Source: Buddleja alternifolia | Lineage: Eukaryota; Streptophyta; Magnoliopsida; Lamiales; Scrophulariaceae | NCBI GenBank assembly: GCA_019426215.1 | Contig: CM033393.1 | Coordinates: 11,876,046 to 11,940,045 of the forward strand | Direction: 5' to 3' | Length of the DNA: 64,000 bases | Shown here: in pieces, positions 21,758-33,375 of the stretch | Layout of the letters: each line of letters opens with the position of its first letter | Position numbering within the stretch: the first letter of the stretch is position 1 | Translations under genes and position numbers: made by a program | The notes under the pieces: generated by a model | What the model was told of the DNA's origin: nothing | Database searches by the model: none | Seen by the model: the letters and a program-made list of their open reading frames with translations, nothing else

Positions 21758-23283
21758 TGTTGGTCCCAAGTGGCATACGAAAGGGTCTAGAAGGGGGGGT
21801 TGAATAGACCCTGAAGCCTTTTTTGACTTTAAAAAGATTCGTATTAAAATTATAGTTTTGGACGCTTGAAGTGTCTAACGCTTGACTTAAGCGTTCACTT
21901 AAAAATATAGGCGCTTTAGTGAAGCGTCTATCGAAGACTGTTTTTAGAAAGTTAACTTAGATTTCAAGACTTGAATGCTACAACCAAATAGGTTTGAGCG
22001 TTCACTTCTTTGATCAGTGTTAGCACAGCGGAATGATTTTTGGAGTCTTCTCTTTGAAAGCTTTAGCGTCACAGAGAGTGTATTTAGTTGCTTAGCGTTT
22101 GATTAAGTTTTACTTTATCAGTTTATGATATAACAATATGAATGCTGAAAGTAAAGTAAAGAACAATATTTGAAAGGTTCATTGAGTGGTGTAATCCCAA
22201 CTATGTCCTTCTTCTCCTTAAACACTTGGAGGCAATCCACTAAAATGATTCTCAAAGAATCACACAAAATCTTCTACAAATTAGGGAGAGATGGATGTCG
22301 ATGACTTAAGCTCCTTGATCACACGGATTTCTGCTCCAAATCACTTCAATCCCCTTGCTTTTTTCACCCAAAAATATGGCAAGTATCCAACTTCGACTTC
22401 ACACAGATCGCGAGGCTTGGATAGGAGTTTTTCTAAAAGGTTTGTTTGATTTTGATAAAGTTCAAACAACTAGGAATATCTCAGTAGTAATGTGGGTTTC
22501 TCCGAAAAGAATGTTTGAGATATTGGTTGACTGTCTCAGGATTTGAAGAACAGCAAACAGAATATTTTCTTGAGAATTCTGGCTTTTCTAAGATTGAAAG
22601 GAATGAGACTTCAATGCAACAGCAATTCGACTTAATAATTGTTCTCTCTGTATGGCTTGTTGTTGAAGTTCTATTTATAGGCATTCTTGGAAAGAGTGTC
22701 CCTTTGACACATGCAAGAGCGAGTGTCTCTCACTTCCGCGAGTGAACAACTTTTGTCCTTTTTCCTGAAAATCTGCTGCACAAAAGTTGGTGTTGCAGTC
22801 TTTGAATAGTTGACAGTCCAATAGGGTGGCTTCTCCGTATGTCTGAAAGTGCTTATCACATTTAATGCTCTTATCAGCATTTAATACATTTGAATTAAAT
22901 GCCCGTTGGCATTTAATGCATTAAGAATATTTGCATTAAACTCCTTTTCGATTTAGAAATAAATTCAGGTGAAATGACGCTTATTCAACCTTGAATCACT
23001 TCTATCTTATAAGGTGACGCTTGGTGTAGCTGGTCATTCTAGACGCTTGGAATCTTCATCTTCATTCAGACTTCAGGCTCTTGAGTCTTCAAACTTTACT
23101 TCTGATAAACTCACTCAGAACAAATCAGACGCTCTGTCTAAGACTACTTAACCTAAGAATCTAGAATAAAAATAAAACAAAGCCTATTGCAAATCAAAGC
23201 TGAAAAACAAACTTACATATTTTGGGGTATAACAAAAAATCCTAATTGTCATCATCAAAACATCTAACATGAAATTCCTAACA
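21758..23283 (-). repeat. 5' LTR of element C
   Basis: 1526 bp, with the same ends as the 3' LTR at 3580-4967. It retains the 138-bp block (about 23045-23205) that the 3' LTR has lost. Only scattered substitutions separate the shared parts, so insertion was fairly recent relative to the other elements here. Confidence 0.9.
22672..22679 (-). promoter_or_regulatory. TATA box of the element C 5' LTR
   Basis: The minus strand reads TATAAATA. On that strand it lies just after a palindromic TGTCAAAGGGACA (about 22696-22710), the counterpart of TGTCCAACGGACA in LTR A and the solo LTR. Confidence 0.6.
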
Positions 23284-24669
23284 GATGGTTCTATAGAAAC
23301 AAGATGGATGAGAATGGCATTGTGATAAGGAACAAGGCTAGACTTGTTGCTCAAGGTTATTATCAAGAAGAGGGTATTGATTTTGATGAGACATATGCTC
23401 CTGTCGCCCGTCTTGAAGCAATCTGCATGTTTCTGCCGTATGAGCGTTCAACAAGTTTACGGTATATCAGATGGACGTGAAGAGTGCCTTCCTGAATGGT
23501 AAACTCTAAGAAGAGGTATATGTGGAGCAACCACCAGGATTCATCAACATCCATGGTAAGGGTATGGTCTACAAGCTAGATAATTATGGGCTTAAGCAAG
23601 CACCCCGAGCATGGTATGACGCTCTCTCTATTTTCCTTATTGGTAAAGGCTTTTCAAAAGGCAGCGTTGATAGAACGTTATTTAAAATTACCAATGACGA
23701 AGATATTCTCTTAGTCCAAATCTATGTTAATGATATTATATTTGGTTCTACTGATAAGCGTCTGTGTGAGAAATTTTCGAAAATGATGCAAGAACAATTT
23801 AAAATGAGCATGATGGGTGAATTAACTTTCTTTTTAAGATTACAAGTTAAACAACTCCCTAATGGCATATTTATTAACCAATTTAAATATACACATGATA
23901 TGATTAAGAAATTTGGTATGGAAAATGCATCATCTTCAAAAATTCCAATGAGCCAAATGCTTAAGTTAGATAAAGATGAAAGTGGGAAGAAAGTTGATAT
24001 CACTAACTATAGAGGTATCATTGGATCACTTCTTTATCTTTCTGCTAGTAGACCTGATATTATGTTTTCGGTATGCATGTGTGCACGCTTTCAAGCTGAT
24101 CCAAAAGAGTCACACTTAACTGTTGTCAAGAAGATCCTTAAATACCTGAAAGGCGCACAAAGTGTGGGCTTATGGCATCGTAGGGATTCTCTTTTTGAAC
24201 TAATTGGCTACTCAGATGCAGATTTTGCAGGTTGCAAAATAGATCGAAAGAGTACTAGTGGTACATGTCAATTTCTAGGTGATAGGTTAGTTTCATGGTA
24301 TAGTAAGAAACAACAATCGATAGCTACTTCTACAGCTGAAGCTGAGTATGTAGCTGCAGGAAGTTGTTGTGCACAAGTGTTATGAATGAGGCAAAAACTT
24401 AGAGATTACGGAGTAATCCAAGGTCCAACCCCCATTCATTGTGATAACCAAAGCGCCCTACCCATGACTCAAAATCCTGTTCTTCATTCCAGAACCAAAC
24501 ATATTGACATTAGATACCATTTTCTTCGTGACCATGTTCAAAAGAAAGATATCTCCATGCACTTTATTGGAACTGACAAACAACAGACAAATATCTTTAC
24601 CAAAGCGCTCAATGAACAACGCTTTCTCACCTTGAGAAGTGAACTAGGTATGATTGATTTAAACTCTTA
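23284..24669 (+). pseudogene. pol of element B (RT and RNase H), right of insertion C
   Basis: It continues the RT cut at 3579: [33 protein letters not shown] frameshift follows near 23438 (one base lost in the MFLAYAAF motif) and a stop at about 23508 (KL* before [11 protein letters not shown]). Then come [11 protein letters not shown] and the catalytic site, which reads YVNDIIFG instead of YVDDIIFG: the first aspartate of the pair is Asn (about 23724-23729). After that SDADFAG, KSTSGTCQFLG and STAEAEY, then a stop at 24383-24385 (TGG to TGA) and RNase H to FTKALNEQRF, ending DLNS with TAA at 24668-24670. Multiply inactivated. Confidence 0.88.
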
Positions 24670-25490
24670 ATCCTTATACATCATATTTCATTAGACATAT
24701 AATTTAGGGGGAATTAACTTTATTTATGTCCAAAAGATTTTGAAAAGATGTTACATGTTATCAAATTTAGGGGGAACCTTAAAATTGTACTTGAACTATC
24801 TGTAAGCGTTAAGGATAAAAAAATTTCATATGCATAGATCATCAGTGCTCAGTATTATTTTATGCATAACATGTTGGACGCTCAAACATAAAAGGGTTTT
24901 TGATTTAAAGCATCAACATAAATATTACAACAGTTACAACAAGTGGTATGTTAAGCGTTGAACTTATTCCATTCAACACTTAATATAAAAACTGTTTATA
25001 AAATTCATACATAAATTTGACACGCTTCTTGAAGTAATGAATAGACTCAAAAGGCTATTTTGGACTTTATTCACACGCTTCTATCACATCAAACTGGCGG
25101 GTAATCAAAAACTTTTTAAAATGACAGTTCAGAGTTAGCAGGTGTTTGTGTACGTGTTAGTGTACCATCAGGCGCGTGCATTACACTCTGAAAATACCAA
25201 ACGTTTTAAAATCTTTAACTCGGACTTCAAATCTTTGTATATGGGAGTTACCAAATGTAACTTCTCTCTCTTGCATAAAATTCGAGTCCGCAGTTAAAAA
25301 TATTCATGGCTGAGATTTAATAACTTTACACGTGTCTACATCTTTTTGAGATGAGAGAATGCAAGTTTCAAATTATCCTACTGTGTCATTTAAAACACAA
25401 TTTTTCAGAAAAACTATTCACTTTTACTCTCTGCAAAATTTCTCTCTCTCTTTCAAAGCAATCTCAGTTCATCTCTTTAACAAATTTCAA
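24670..25490 (+). other. Spacer between pol and extra ORF of element B
   Basis: No gene. It has two AATTTAGGGGGAA tracts (24702-24717, 24764-24777) like internal polypurine tracts, and a leader rich in CTCTCTC before the extra ORF. It aligns along its length with 8988-9719 of element C. Confidence 0.55.
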
Positions 25491-28400
25491 ATGGCACCTA
25501 AGAAATCTACCGATACTTCTACTGAGTCCATCATCAAGGTCACTAAAGGCCTTGTCATGGACTGGAAATTCCTGTACGAACAAACTCAGGTTGATCTGAC
25601 AGGGATAATGGACTCTGTTTCTGAGTCTGGACTGAAGACCTTCTTAACCAGATACTCCTATCTTTTTTCGGATGGATTTGAATTCTTCTGGAGACATGCT
25701 AAACTCTCAGAGGACAAGAAGTCTATCTCTTATCTCTTTTCTTTATCTAAGAAGGACTCCGAAGAATTCATCCTTTCTGCTGACACCCTTGCCCAAAACT
25801 TCAAGCTACCGATCAGGGCGCAACATTGGACTCCATTTCTACTGAACAGATTGAAGAAGCTTGGACCAAGATCAGTGCTTATGACAATGTTCCGTACAAG
25901 CCTCATTTCGAGAAGAAGGATATCGTATCCCGATACAGATTATTGCCTGATTTCTACAGTAAGTTCATTGAATGCAGAGTGGGTAATTTTGACAAAGTGA
26001 ACCCAATGCAATTCCAGATGATGACTGCTATACTCCTAAATATCAAGATCAATTGGAGTGAATATGTATTCAGCTGATTCAAAGACTGCTTGAGCACCTC
26101 GAACAAACCTTATAGCGTAATTCTCAATGACTTACTCTTCAGAGCAGAATGTGTTAGTTCTGCTGGGCTTACTCTGGCTAAGTCAAAATTCTATAGGAAG
26201 AGAATCATCAGCAATCTCTTCCACCCACCCAGAGTTGGAGGTGTTGCAAGACCTCTCTCTGAGCGTCAAGTTGTACGCGAAGCGTCAAATGAAGAAGCTG
26301 AGTGTCCAGCTCAAGTGGAAGTCGTGAAGCGTCCGGTTGCTACAAAGAAGAGGGCTCCCCAAAAGGCCAAAACTCAAGCTATTCCTTATCTCACAAGGAC
26401 AATGAGGAAACAGATGAAGATGAGGAGGACAAGATTCCTTTAGTTAGGCAGAGAAAGCTGGAAGGAATCATTAAACAGATTGACTTCTATGAACCAATCG
26501 CTGCTCCTCCCGCCCAAATGCAGAAGCTCGTTGAAGGAGTCAACGTTAAGAAAATCTTTAAGCGTTCTAGGACAAGCAAGCGTCAAGCTACTCCTGTTCC
26601 TGAAGAGCCTAAGACTGTCGATCCAAGCGCTCAAGAAGTTGTTGTTGAGACAAGCTCTCAGGGTAAGTTTATTTCTTCCCGCAACATTTCTTTTCCTATA
26701 TCTGTAGAAGATCCTGCTCTTATAGAGGATAGTTCTTGTGCTACAACTATTATTCCAGCTACTGCCGAAGCGTCAATCGATGTCCATCTGTATGTTGAAA
26801 TGACAAACGTAGTGGTTATTGCTTAAGATGTTGCCGCCGAAGTTGCTGCAATAGATACTAAGGAACCTGCTACTAAAGAGGTTCAATCATCAACTCCTGT
26901 CCAGGTCATAACAGATGCACGCTCAGAAGGTCAGAGCGTTGCTGAAGACGTTACAGTACCCAGACACTTCTTCAAGCTGGACCCACCTAAGACAATTGAT
27001 CATTCGATCAATTACATGCCTCCAGCGCTCAAAGAAGATTTCATCCCAACAGGCTATAATGAAGAAAAATACATCATTGCTGAGAATGAAGTAGCCTAGC
27101 TAATTAACATTGATCGGACCATCCACGACACCTTATTTGACACAGAGTTTACCAAAATAGAGAAAGCATACCATCTGGTTGTCGAACTTGGTAAAACTCT
27201 TGGTCAGATTCCTGCTTCTTTTGCTCTCCAAGAAGAAAGCAAAGGTGGTAGAACTCCACAATTTGATGTCAACTTGGGATATTATCGGGACATGGGGCAT
27301 AGCAAACCAACTGGTTTTGCTCCAAGAGACTTCAACATCAGAGTCTATGAGCGTATTCCCATTGAATTCCTCAATCCAACAGAGGAACTCCTTAACAGAG
27401 AAGGCTACACACACTTTCCTCATGTAGCCAACAGTGCAAAAAAAAAAAGAACTCTGCTCATCCCCTTCGTCTATGGAAGAACAAAGGAGTTCATGCTGGT
27501 GAGCGTCTAGCGTCTCTAACGGATGTGATTCAAGCAGAAGCCAATGCGCACTTTGATAGCATCTCGAACGCCAGCTATAAAACCGATAAATACCGCTTTG
27601 AATCCATCAGTGATATTCACCATGAAGGCATCCGAGCCTTGGTCAATGCAGGTACTGACTACTGCATAAATGAAGTCAGCTGGTGTGAAGCGTACGTTGA
27701 CCACCAATTCTCATTTCAAGAGTTGATCAAAGCTCCCCATCTGTTTGGCATAGGCATGCATAACAAGAAGCGTCAGTTCACTAAGTATTGCCTAAAGAAG
27801 CATCAAGAGCGAGTTGGGCCTATTGCCAGGCTACCTCTAGTTCATTAACAGATAGAGCATTTCTTGCATCAAGCGCTGCACAGACTTTCAATCACCCCTC
27901 TCCGATTCAACGCTAAGCATTTACCAGTGGCAGCTCTCCAGCATCTTTCTTGAACTTCTCTCCGAGCCACTGTGAAGACAATTTCAGGATGATGATGAAG
28001 ATCATGGCCCCCATTCCACATTTTGACACGGTCTTCACAGAAAATCTGCGGAAACCCAACGGCTCGAGGATTCGCAACTTCCATGGTTATCCACTTCTAC
28101 CATCTATTAGACAGGAAGTAAGCGACCACTATGCCTATATTTTCTCCTTACTCGAACGGAATCAGGGCATAGCTGGCGCAGTGTATCCGTATTTGGAAGA
28201 ATACTACTGCATGTATGTGCCTGAAGCTCACAAGTCTCAGCGTCTTCCTACGGATCGGATCATCGTATTTTCCTTGCAGTACTGCCTAGACACATTATTT
28301 CTCATTCCAAGACTGCATTCAAGGATTTTTCCAAACCATTTGTTGGACATTATGGGTCTAATGTACGTCTGAGCCCGAGACAGTCCACTCCACACTTCCA

Positions 28401-28857
28401 TTCAGAGGACTTGCATTTCTCGCTCAAGACTGAATGAACTTCTTGAAGCTGCTTCAGATTCTTACGCAGATATAGCCAGGTGGAATTTCCAATTCACTGA
28501 TTTCTCCAAGAGGAGTCGGCGCTTGAGGAAACGCCTGTGAAATTTATTGAAGAGTCTGCTCCAGCATCTGCTTTAGAAATTACCAGTATTCCAGCGTTTA
28601 CTGAAGAACCTGTTCAAGCGTCTCCACCAGAGGATAATCCTGACGCTCCTAAACTCGTTGATTCTGATGTTGTTGAGGATCTTCCAATCGAAGCACATGG
28701 CACAGTCTTTGATCCAGCACATCAAGTATCTCTTGAATCACTTAAGCACACATCCAGGTTTAAGCGACCGGCTACTCAAGCGGTTCCTTCGGATGTGAGT
28801 CAAACTTTTGGGCCGCTATTGAAATCAGCATTAGAGGAAGTGAGTAATCATGCTACT
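25491..28857 (+). pseudogene. env-like extra ORF of element B, most complete N-terminus
   Basis: Starts ATGGCACCTAAGAAATC at 25491 (MAPKKST) and shows the N-terminal domain that element C has lost: MDWKFLYEQ, FLTRYSYLF, then after a frameshift near 25820 EEAWTKIS, RYRLLPDFYS, KVNPMQFQMM and SVILNDLLFRAE. A basic Lys-rich segment and acidic linkers follow, then the central domain (GYTHFPH, RYRFESISDIHHEG, GIGMHNKKR) and a linker. It is broken by stops (for example TAG-type at 26075, 26824, 27098, 28372) and frameshifts (about 26390, 27440, 27500). At about 28857 it is joined in frame to a reverse transcriptase of another element, so its C-terminus and the 3' LTR of B are gone. Function unknown. 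Confidence 0.62.
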
Positions 28858-29926
28858 GTGTTTGACTTCATCAAAAACGAAGACGAGCCTTGTGTTTACA
28901 AGAAGGTCAGTGGGAGCAAGTTGACATTCCTAGTGTTATATGTAGATGACATATTACTCATTGGGAATGACATAGGAATGCTCACCACAACCAAGAAGTG
29001 GCTTTCGAGTACATTCTCCATGAAAGGCTTGGGAAAAGCGACCTATATTCTAGGGATTCAAATCTATAAAGATCGAACCAAAATAATGATAGGACTTTCT
29101 CAAGCCCTTTACTTAGAAAAGGTCCTAAAAAGGCATAGGATGGAAGATTCTAAGAAAGGGTTCCTACCAATGAGACATGAGATACATCTTTCGAAATCTA
29201 TGTGTCCTCAAAGTGAGGAAGATAGAAAAGAAATGAACATTATACCCTATGCGTCTGTTGTGGGCAGCTTGATGTACGCGATGCTCTGTACTAGACCCGA
29301 CATTGCTTATGCTGTGAGCGTTGTTAGTCGATTTCAAGCAAACCCTGGTAAGGAACATTGGATAGCTGTGAAGAATATCCTAAAGTATCTGAAAAGAACT
29401 AAGGATATGATTGTCATCTAAGGAAGTGGTGACCTGAGGGTGGACGGGTACACTGATTCGGATTTCAAATCTGATGTTGATGATCGGAAATCCACCTCGG
29501 GATTTGTATTTACTCTAAATGGTGGAGCGGTGACTTGGAAAGGTTCCAAGCAAAGCACAACCCAGACTCCACCACAGAGGCTGAATACATAGCTGCCTCG
29601 GAGGCAGCTAAAGAAGCTGTTTGGATTAGGAAGTTCGTTGAGGAACTTCAAGTGGTTCCTAGCATAAAGCTCTCTCGTTGCCACTTTATTGTGACAACAC
29701 CGGAGCTATAGCGCAAGCGAAGGAACCTAGGTCTCACAATAAATCCAGACACATAGAGAGGAGATATCACATCATAAGAGAGATTGTTGCACGAGGTGAA
29801 ATAGTTGTTCAGAAAAGAGCCTCAGCCGACAATGTCGCTGACCCATTGACCAAGCCATTGGCACAGGCGGTGCTGGAAAAACATCTCGAAAATATGGGTA
29901 TTAAATACCACAGCAAATGGCATTGA
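28858..29926 (+). pseudogene. RT-RNase H 3' part of Angela-like copia element D
   Basis: Starts abruptly within RT (FIKNEDEPCVYKK) and has the intact active site YVDDILLIGND, SMKGLGKATYILG, ARPDIAYAV-type and YTDSDF motifs. A TAA at 29419-29421 and a frameshift near 29565 (extra base in KQSTTADS) and near 29680 break RNase H. The frame ends SADNVADPLTKPLAQ... at a TGA (29924-29926). The same lineage as element F by motif (ILLIGNDIG, PLTKPL). The 5' LTR, gag, protease, integrase and first half of RT are missing. Confidence 0.85.
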
Positions 29927-29941
29927 GTGCAAATGGGAGAT

Positions 29942-31542
29942 TGTTAGAGTATATGCCCTCGAATGCCATAAAGAAGATAGATTTATAGGGCATAAACATT
30001 GCAACTAAACTATGGTTTTTTTATTAATATAAGGCAGTTGATTGTTGTTTTCTTATAGGCATTTATAAGGTGTGAATAAACAACGTAAAGTCCTTGATGA
30101 CAAGACGAACCTTCTAACTCCTATGGGATAGGAGGAAAGGCACTAGAATGGTTTGACCCTTGACATCTAAAAGGGTTCGCAAGTTTAAGAAATATTGATT
30201 GGGCATCAATAGTGAATAAAGACTTGTATGATGTAAGTTTCGATAGAGAAAGTGTCAGTCATACACTATGGAAATGGTAGTGGGAACTTATATCATAGAC
30301 GTGTCAGTTGGACTGATATGTTCGAACACGGCTCGCATCAGTTCATCACATGGGTATTCACTTATTGACAGTCAATGATGAAACTGATAAGTAGTGATAG
30401 GTACGTGTGAACCTTTGACCTGAGAAATCGAGTTGAAGATGTACTTGTGACATCAAGTCTGTCATTAGAGTAGTTAGATTCAAATCACGTGTTGGTGGAA
30501 TCGACCTCGAAGTGCGACTTGATGGGCAAGTAGCATTGTTAACTGAATTGCAATATGGAATTTATTCTCTCATAAGTGAATGAGTAAAATATCCTATGCG
30601 ATCATGAATAAGTGAGGATGAAAGTCTTTGGCCAAAGCATTTAAATACCTCGACTTATTATGAGCTTAGGCATATGGTTAAGTTATATGAGTTTGACTTT
30701 AAACCATGACACTTACTTGACTGAGATATAAGAATAAAAGGTTTATACACGTACGGTATTCACGGCGTAAAGGTTTGGAATGATCCTATTCATTCGTTCT
30801 CAATTGGGTTATGGTGTGAGCCACGAGACTGGCTAGGTGTCACTCACACCCCTTTGGATTCCTCCCAATTACCTTTTGAGACGAACCTAAAGAGTCGCGC
30901 TTAAAGGAAGTGCAAAAGGAAAAACATGGAAAAAAGACTTGAGAGAAATTCACGGCATTGGATGCCGTAATTAATCAATTAATTATTGGATAATTTAATT
31001 AATTAATTAAATTAATGAGTTAATTAATTTCTTGGAGAAATTGAATTATAAATTAATTAGGAATTGAATTAATTGAATTATCAATTTATTTATTGGATAA
31101 ATAAATTATCCGATTAATTAATTAGCAAGCAAGATGAAAGCCCGAAGGCTTCCGAGCCCACTAAGGGGTGGCCAAATAAACGCCCAAATAGGGCTCTTGC
31201 ATGCTAGTGTTATTGTTTCATAATGATATAAATATATCACAAGGTGAAAAATAACACAAGGCAACTTACATAACTTTCTCTCCAAGAAAAAGTCTCCCAC
31301 CTCTCTCTCTCTCTAGCCGTCTTTGACAAGGAAGAAATCCAGGTTTTTCGTTTTTGATTCCGGCGTGACGAATTAGAGACGTTGGCGAATTCGACGCTAG
31401 AGAAAAGGATCACGTTCAGAAATCGACATACGCGAGAACGGTAATTTTTTTATACACAATTAAACACGAGGATTAGAGATGATTCGGACTTTGGGAATTA
31501 AATTTACTTTTCGCTGCGTTTTATTCGTATAATTCCCAACAG
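29942..31542 (+). repeat. 3' LTR of element D (Angela/BARE-like)
   Basis: TGTTAGAGTATATGCCC at the start, preceded by a polypurine tract (GCAAATGGGAGAT, 29929-29941), and CCCAACA at the end, 1601 bp. The start resembles the TGTTGG-ATATGCCC start known for Angela/BARE LTRs, and the length fits that lineage. It shares blocks with the LTRs of element F, such as CCTCCCAATT and a TTGAGACGAACCTA block. It ends inside a gag gene of element E; the right flank GTTTT (31543-31547) would be the target duplication, with its partner lost. Confidence 0.82.
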
Positions 31543-31740
31543 TTTTGGCTTTTCCACATAGTCATCCGAAGTTTCTTCTGTGGCTCCAGGAGCTCTAGTG
31601 ATAACCTTGTATATGTGAATAGGTCCATCTGAAATAATATTGCACATGTCATCATCACATGAACAGAGATATGTAAATGTTTTGACTTTCCATGTGTCAT
31701 AGTTTGACTCAGTCAGTTTGGGAACTTTAGCAAATGACAT
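31543..31740 (-). pseudogene. gag N-terminus of SIRE-like element E
   Basis: First 66 codons of a gag nearly identical to that of element C (MSFAKVPKLTESNYDTWKVK against MAFAKVPKLTESNLDTWKVK), cut off by the LTR of element D after the VEKPK motif. The rest of element E would lie to the left but is absent, lost in the event that joined B to D. Confidence 0.85.
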
Positions 31741-31824
31741 GGAAATTTTTGAAGCAACAAGTTTTTGAAAAAGGATCTAAACAAGCTGTTATGCTTGGAA
31801 ATTTTAAAAATTCAACTTTAACAA

Positions 31825-31835
31825 CTCTGATACCA
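31825..31835 (-). other. Primer-binding site of element E
   Basis: The minus strand reads TGGTATCAGAG, two bases inside the LTR end, as in element C. Confidence 0.8.
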
Positions 31836-31837
31836 CT

Positions 31838-33375
31838 TGTTGGTCCCAAGTGGCATACGAAAGGGTATAGAAGGTGGGGGGGGGGGGGGGTTGAATAGAC
31901 CCTAAAGTCTATTTTGACTTAAAAAATATTCGTATTAAATTGTAATTGGACGCTTGAAAGTGCAAGCGCTTGGCTGAGCGCCTACTGAAGACTGTTTTAT
32001 AAAGTTAACTTGGACTTCAAGATTTGAATACTATAACCAGTTAGGTTTAAACGTTCAGTTCTTTAATCAGTGTTAGCAAAGCGGAATGATTTTAGAGTCT
32101 TCTTTTTGAAAGCTTAAGCGTCACGAAATGTATCTTAGTTGCTTAGCGTTTGATTGTGTTTACTTAATCAGATTTATGCAATGATATGATATCAATGAAA
32201 TTGACTGTAAAATAAAGAACACAATATTTGTAAGGTTCGTTGGGTGGTGTTATCTCAACTACGTCCTTCTTCTCCCCGAACACTCGGAGGTAATCCACTA
32301 AAAGGATTCTCAAAGAATCACAAAAAAATCTTCTACAAATTTGGGAGAGATGGATGTCGATGACTTGAGCTCCTTGGTCACACAAATTTCTGCTCCAAGA
32401 AACTTTTATCCCCTTGCTTCTTTCACCCAGAAATACTGCAAGTATCCAACTTCGACTTCACACAGATCGCGAGGCTTGGATGGGGTTTTTCTAATGGTTT
32501 GTTTGATTTTGATAAAGTTCAAGCAACTTGGAATATCTCAGTAGTAATGTAGGTTTCTCGGAAAAATCATTTGTGATATTGGTTGACTATCTCCGGAATT
32601 GAAGAAAAGCAAAGAGAATGTTTGCTTGAGTATTCTGGCTTTTCTGAAAGTTTTAGTACTTAAGACTTCAATGCAACAACAATTTGGCTTGTAATACAAT
32701 GGTTGTTTTGGTTTGTTGTTGAAGTCCTATTGATAGGCATTCTTGGAAAAAGTGTATGTTTGACACATGCACTAGCGCGTGTCTCTCACTTCCGCGAGTG
32801 AACAATTCTTGTCCTTTTTTCTGAAAATATGCTGCACAAAAGTTGGTGCTACAGTCTGTGAATAGTTGACAGTCCAATAAGGTGGCTTCTACGTACGTCC
32901 TGGAGTGTTTATCACATTTAATGCTCTTATCAGCATTTAATGCATTTGAATTAAATGCCCATTAGCAATTAATGATCTTAGAATATTTGCATTAAACTTC
33001 TTCTGAACTTAGAAATAAATCTAGGTGAAATCTGTCATTGATAGACGCTCATTCATTCTTGAATAAATTATGTCCTATAATCAACTCTTGATATGGCTTG
33101 ACACTTGGACGCTTCATCTTCATTCAGATTTCAGACACTTGAGTCTTCAAACTTAACTACTGATAAGCTCACTTAGAAATTATCAGACGCTTAGTCTAAG
33201 ACTACTTAGCTTAACAATCTAAAATAAGAATAAAGCAAAGCTTATAAAGCCTATTACAAATCTAACGCTCAAAGCTTATATATGATTTCTAATAAAACCA
33301 AACTTACATATTTTGGAGTCTAACATAGAATTCTTATTGTAATCATCAAAACATCTAACAAGAAATTTCCTAACA
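31838..33375 (-). repeat. 5' LTR of SIRE-like element E
   Basis: 1538 bp with the TGTTAGG...CCAACA ends of the family (reverse complement). More diverged from the C LTRs than these are from each other. It carries a run of 15 G at 31876-31890, where other copies have 3 to 7. The flank GGGCT (33376-33380) should be the outer half of its target duplication. Confidence 0.85.

Larger units (their letters stand above)
3580..23283 (-). mobile_element. Element C: SIRE/Maximus-like Ty1-copia retrotransposon with both LTRs, interrupted by a CACTA element
   Basis: On the minus strand the order is 5' LTR (21758-23283), PBS for initiator-Met tRNA, gag, remnant pol, env-like extra ORF, polypurine tract, 3' LTR (3580-4967). 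This order, with an extra gene after pol, is typical of the SIRE/Maximus lineage of plant copia elements. It is inserted in the pol of element B. The flanks GATAG (3575-3579) and GATGG (23284-23288) are a 5-bp target duplication with one substitution. Without the 7333-bp CACTA insert it is about 12.4 kb. It is non-autonomous: gag has a damaged zinc knuckle, most of integrase is deleted, and pol and the extra ORF carry stops. Confidence 0.9.
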
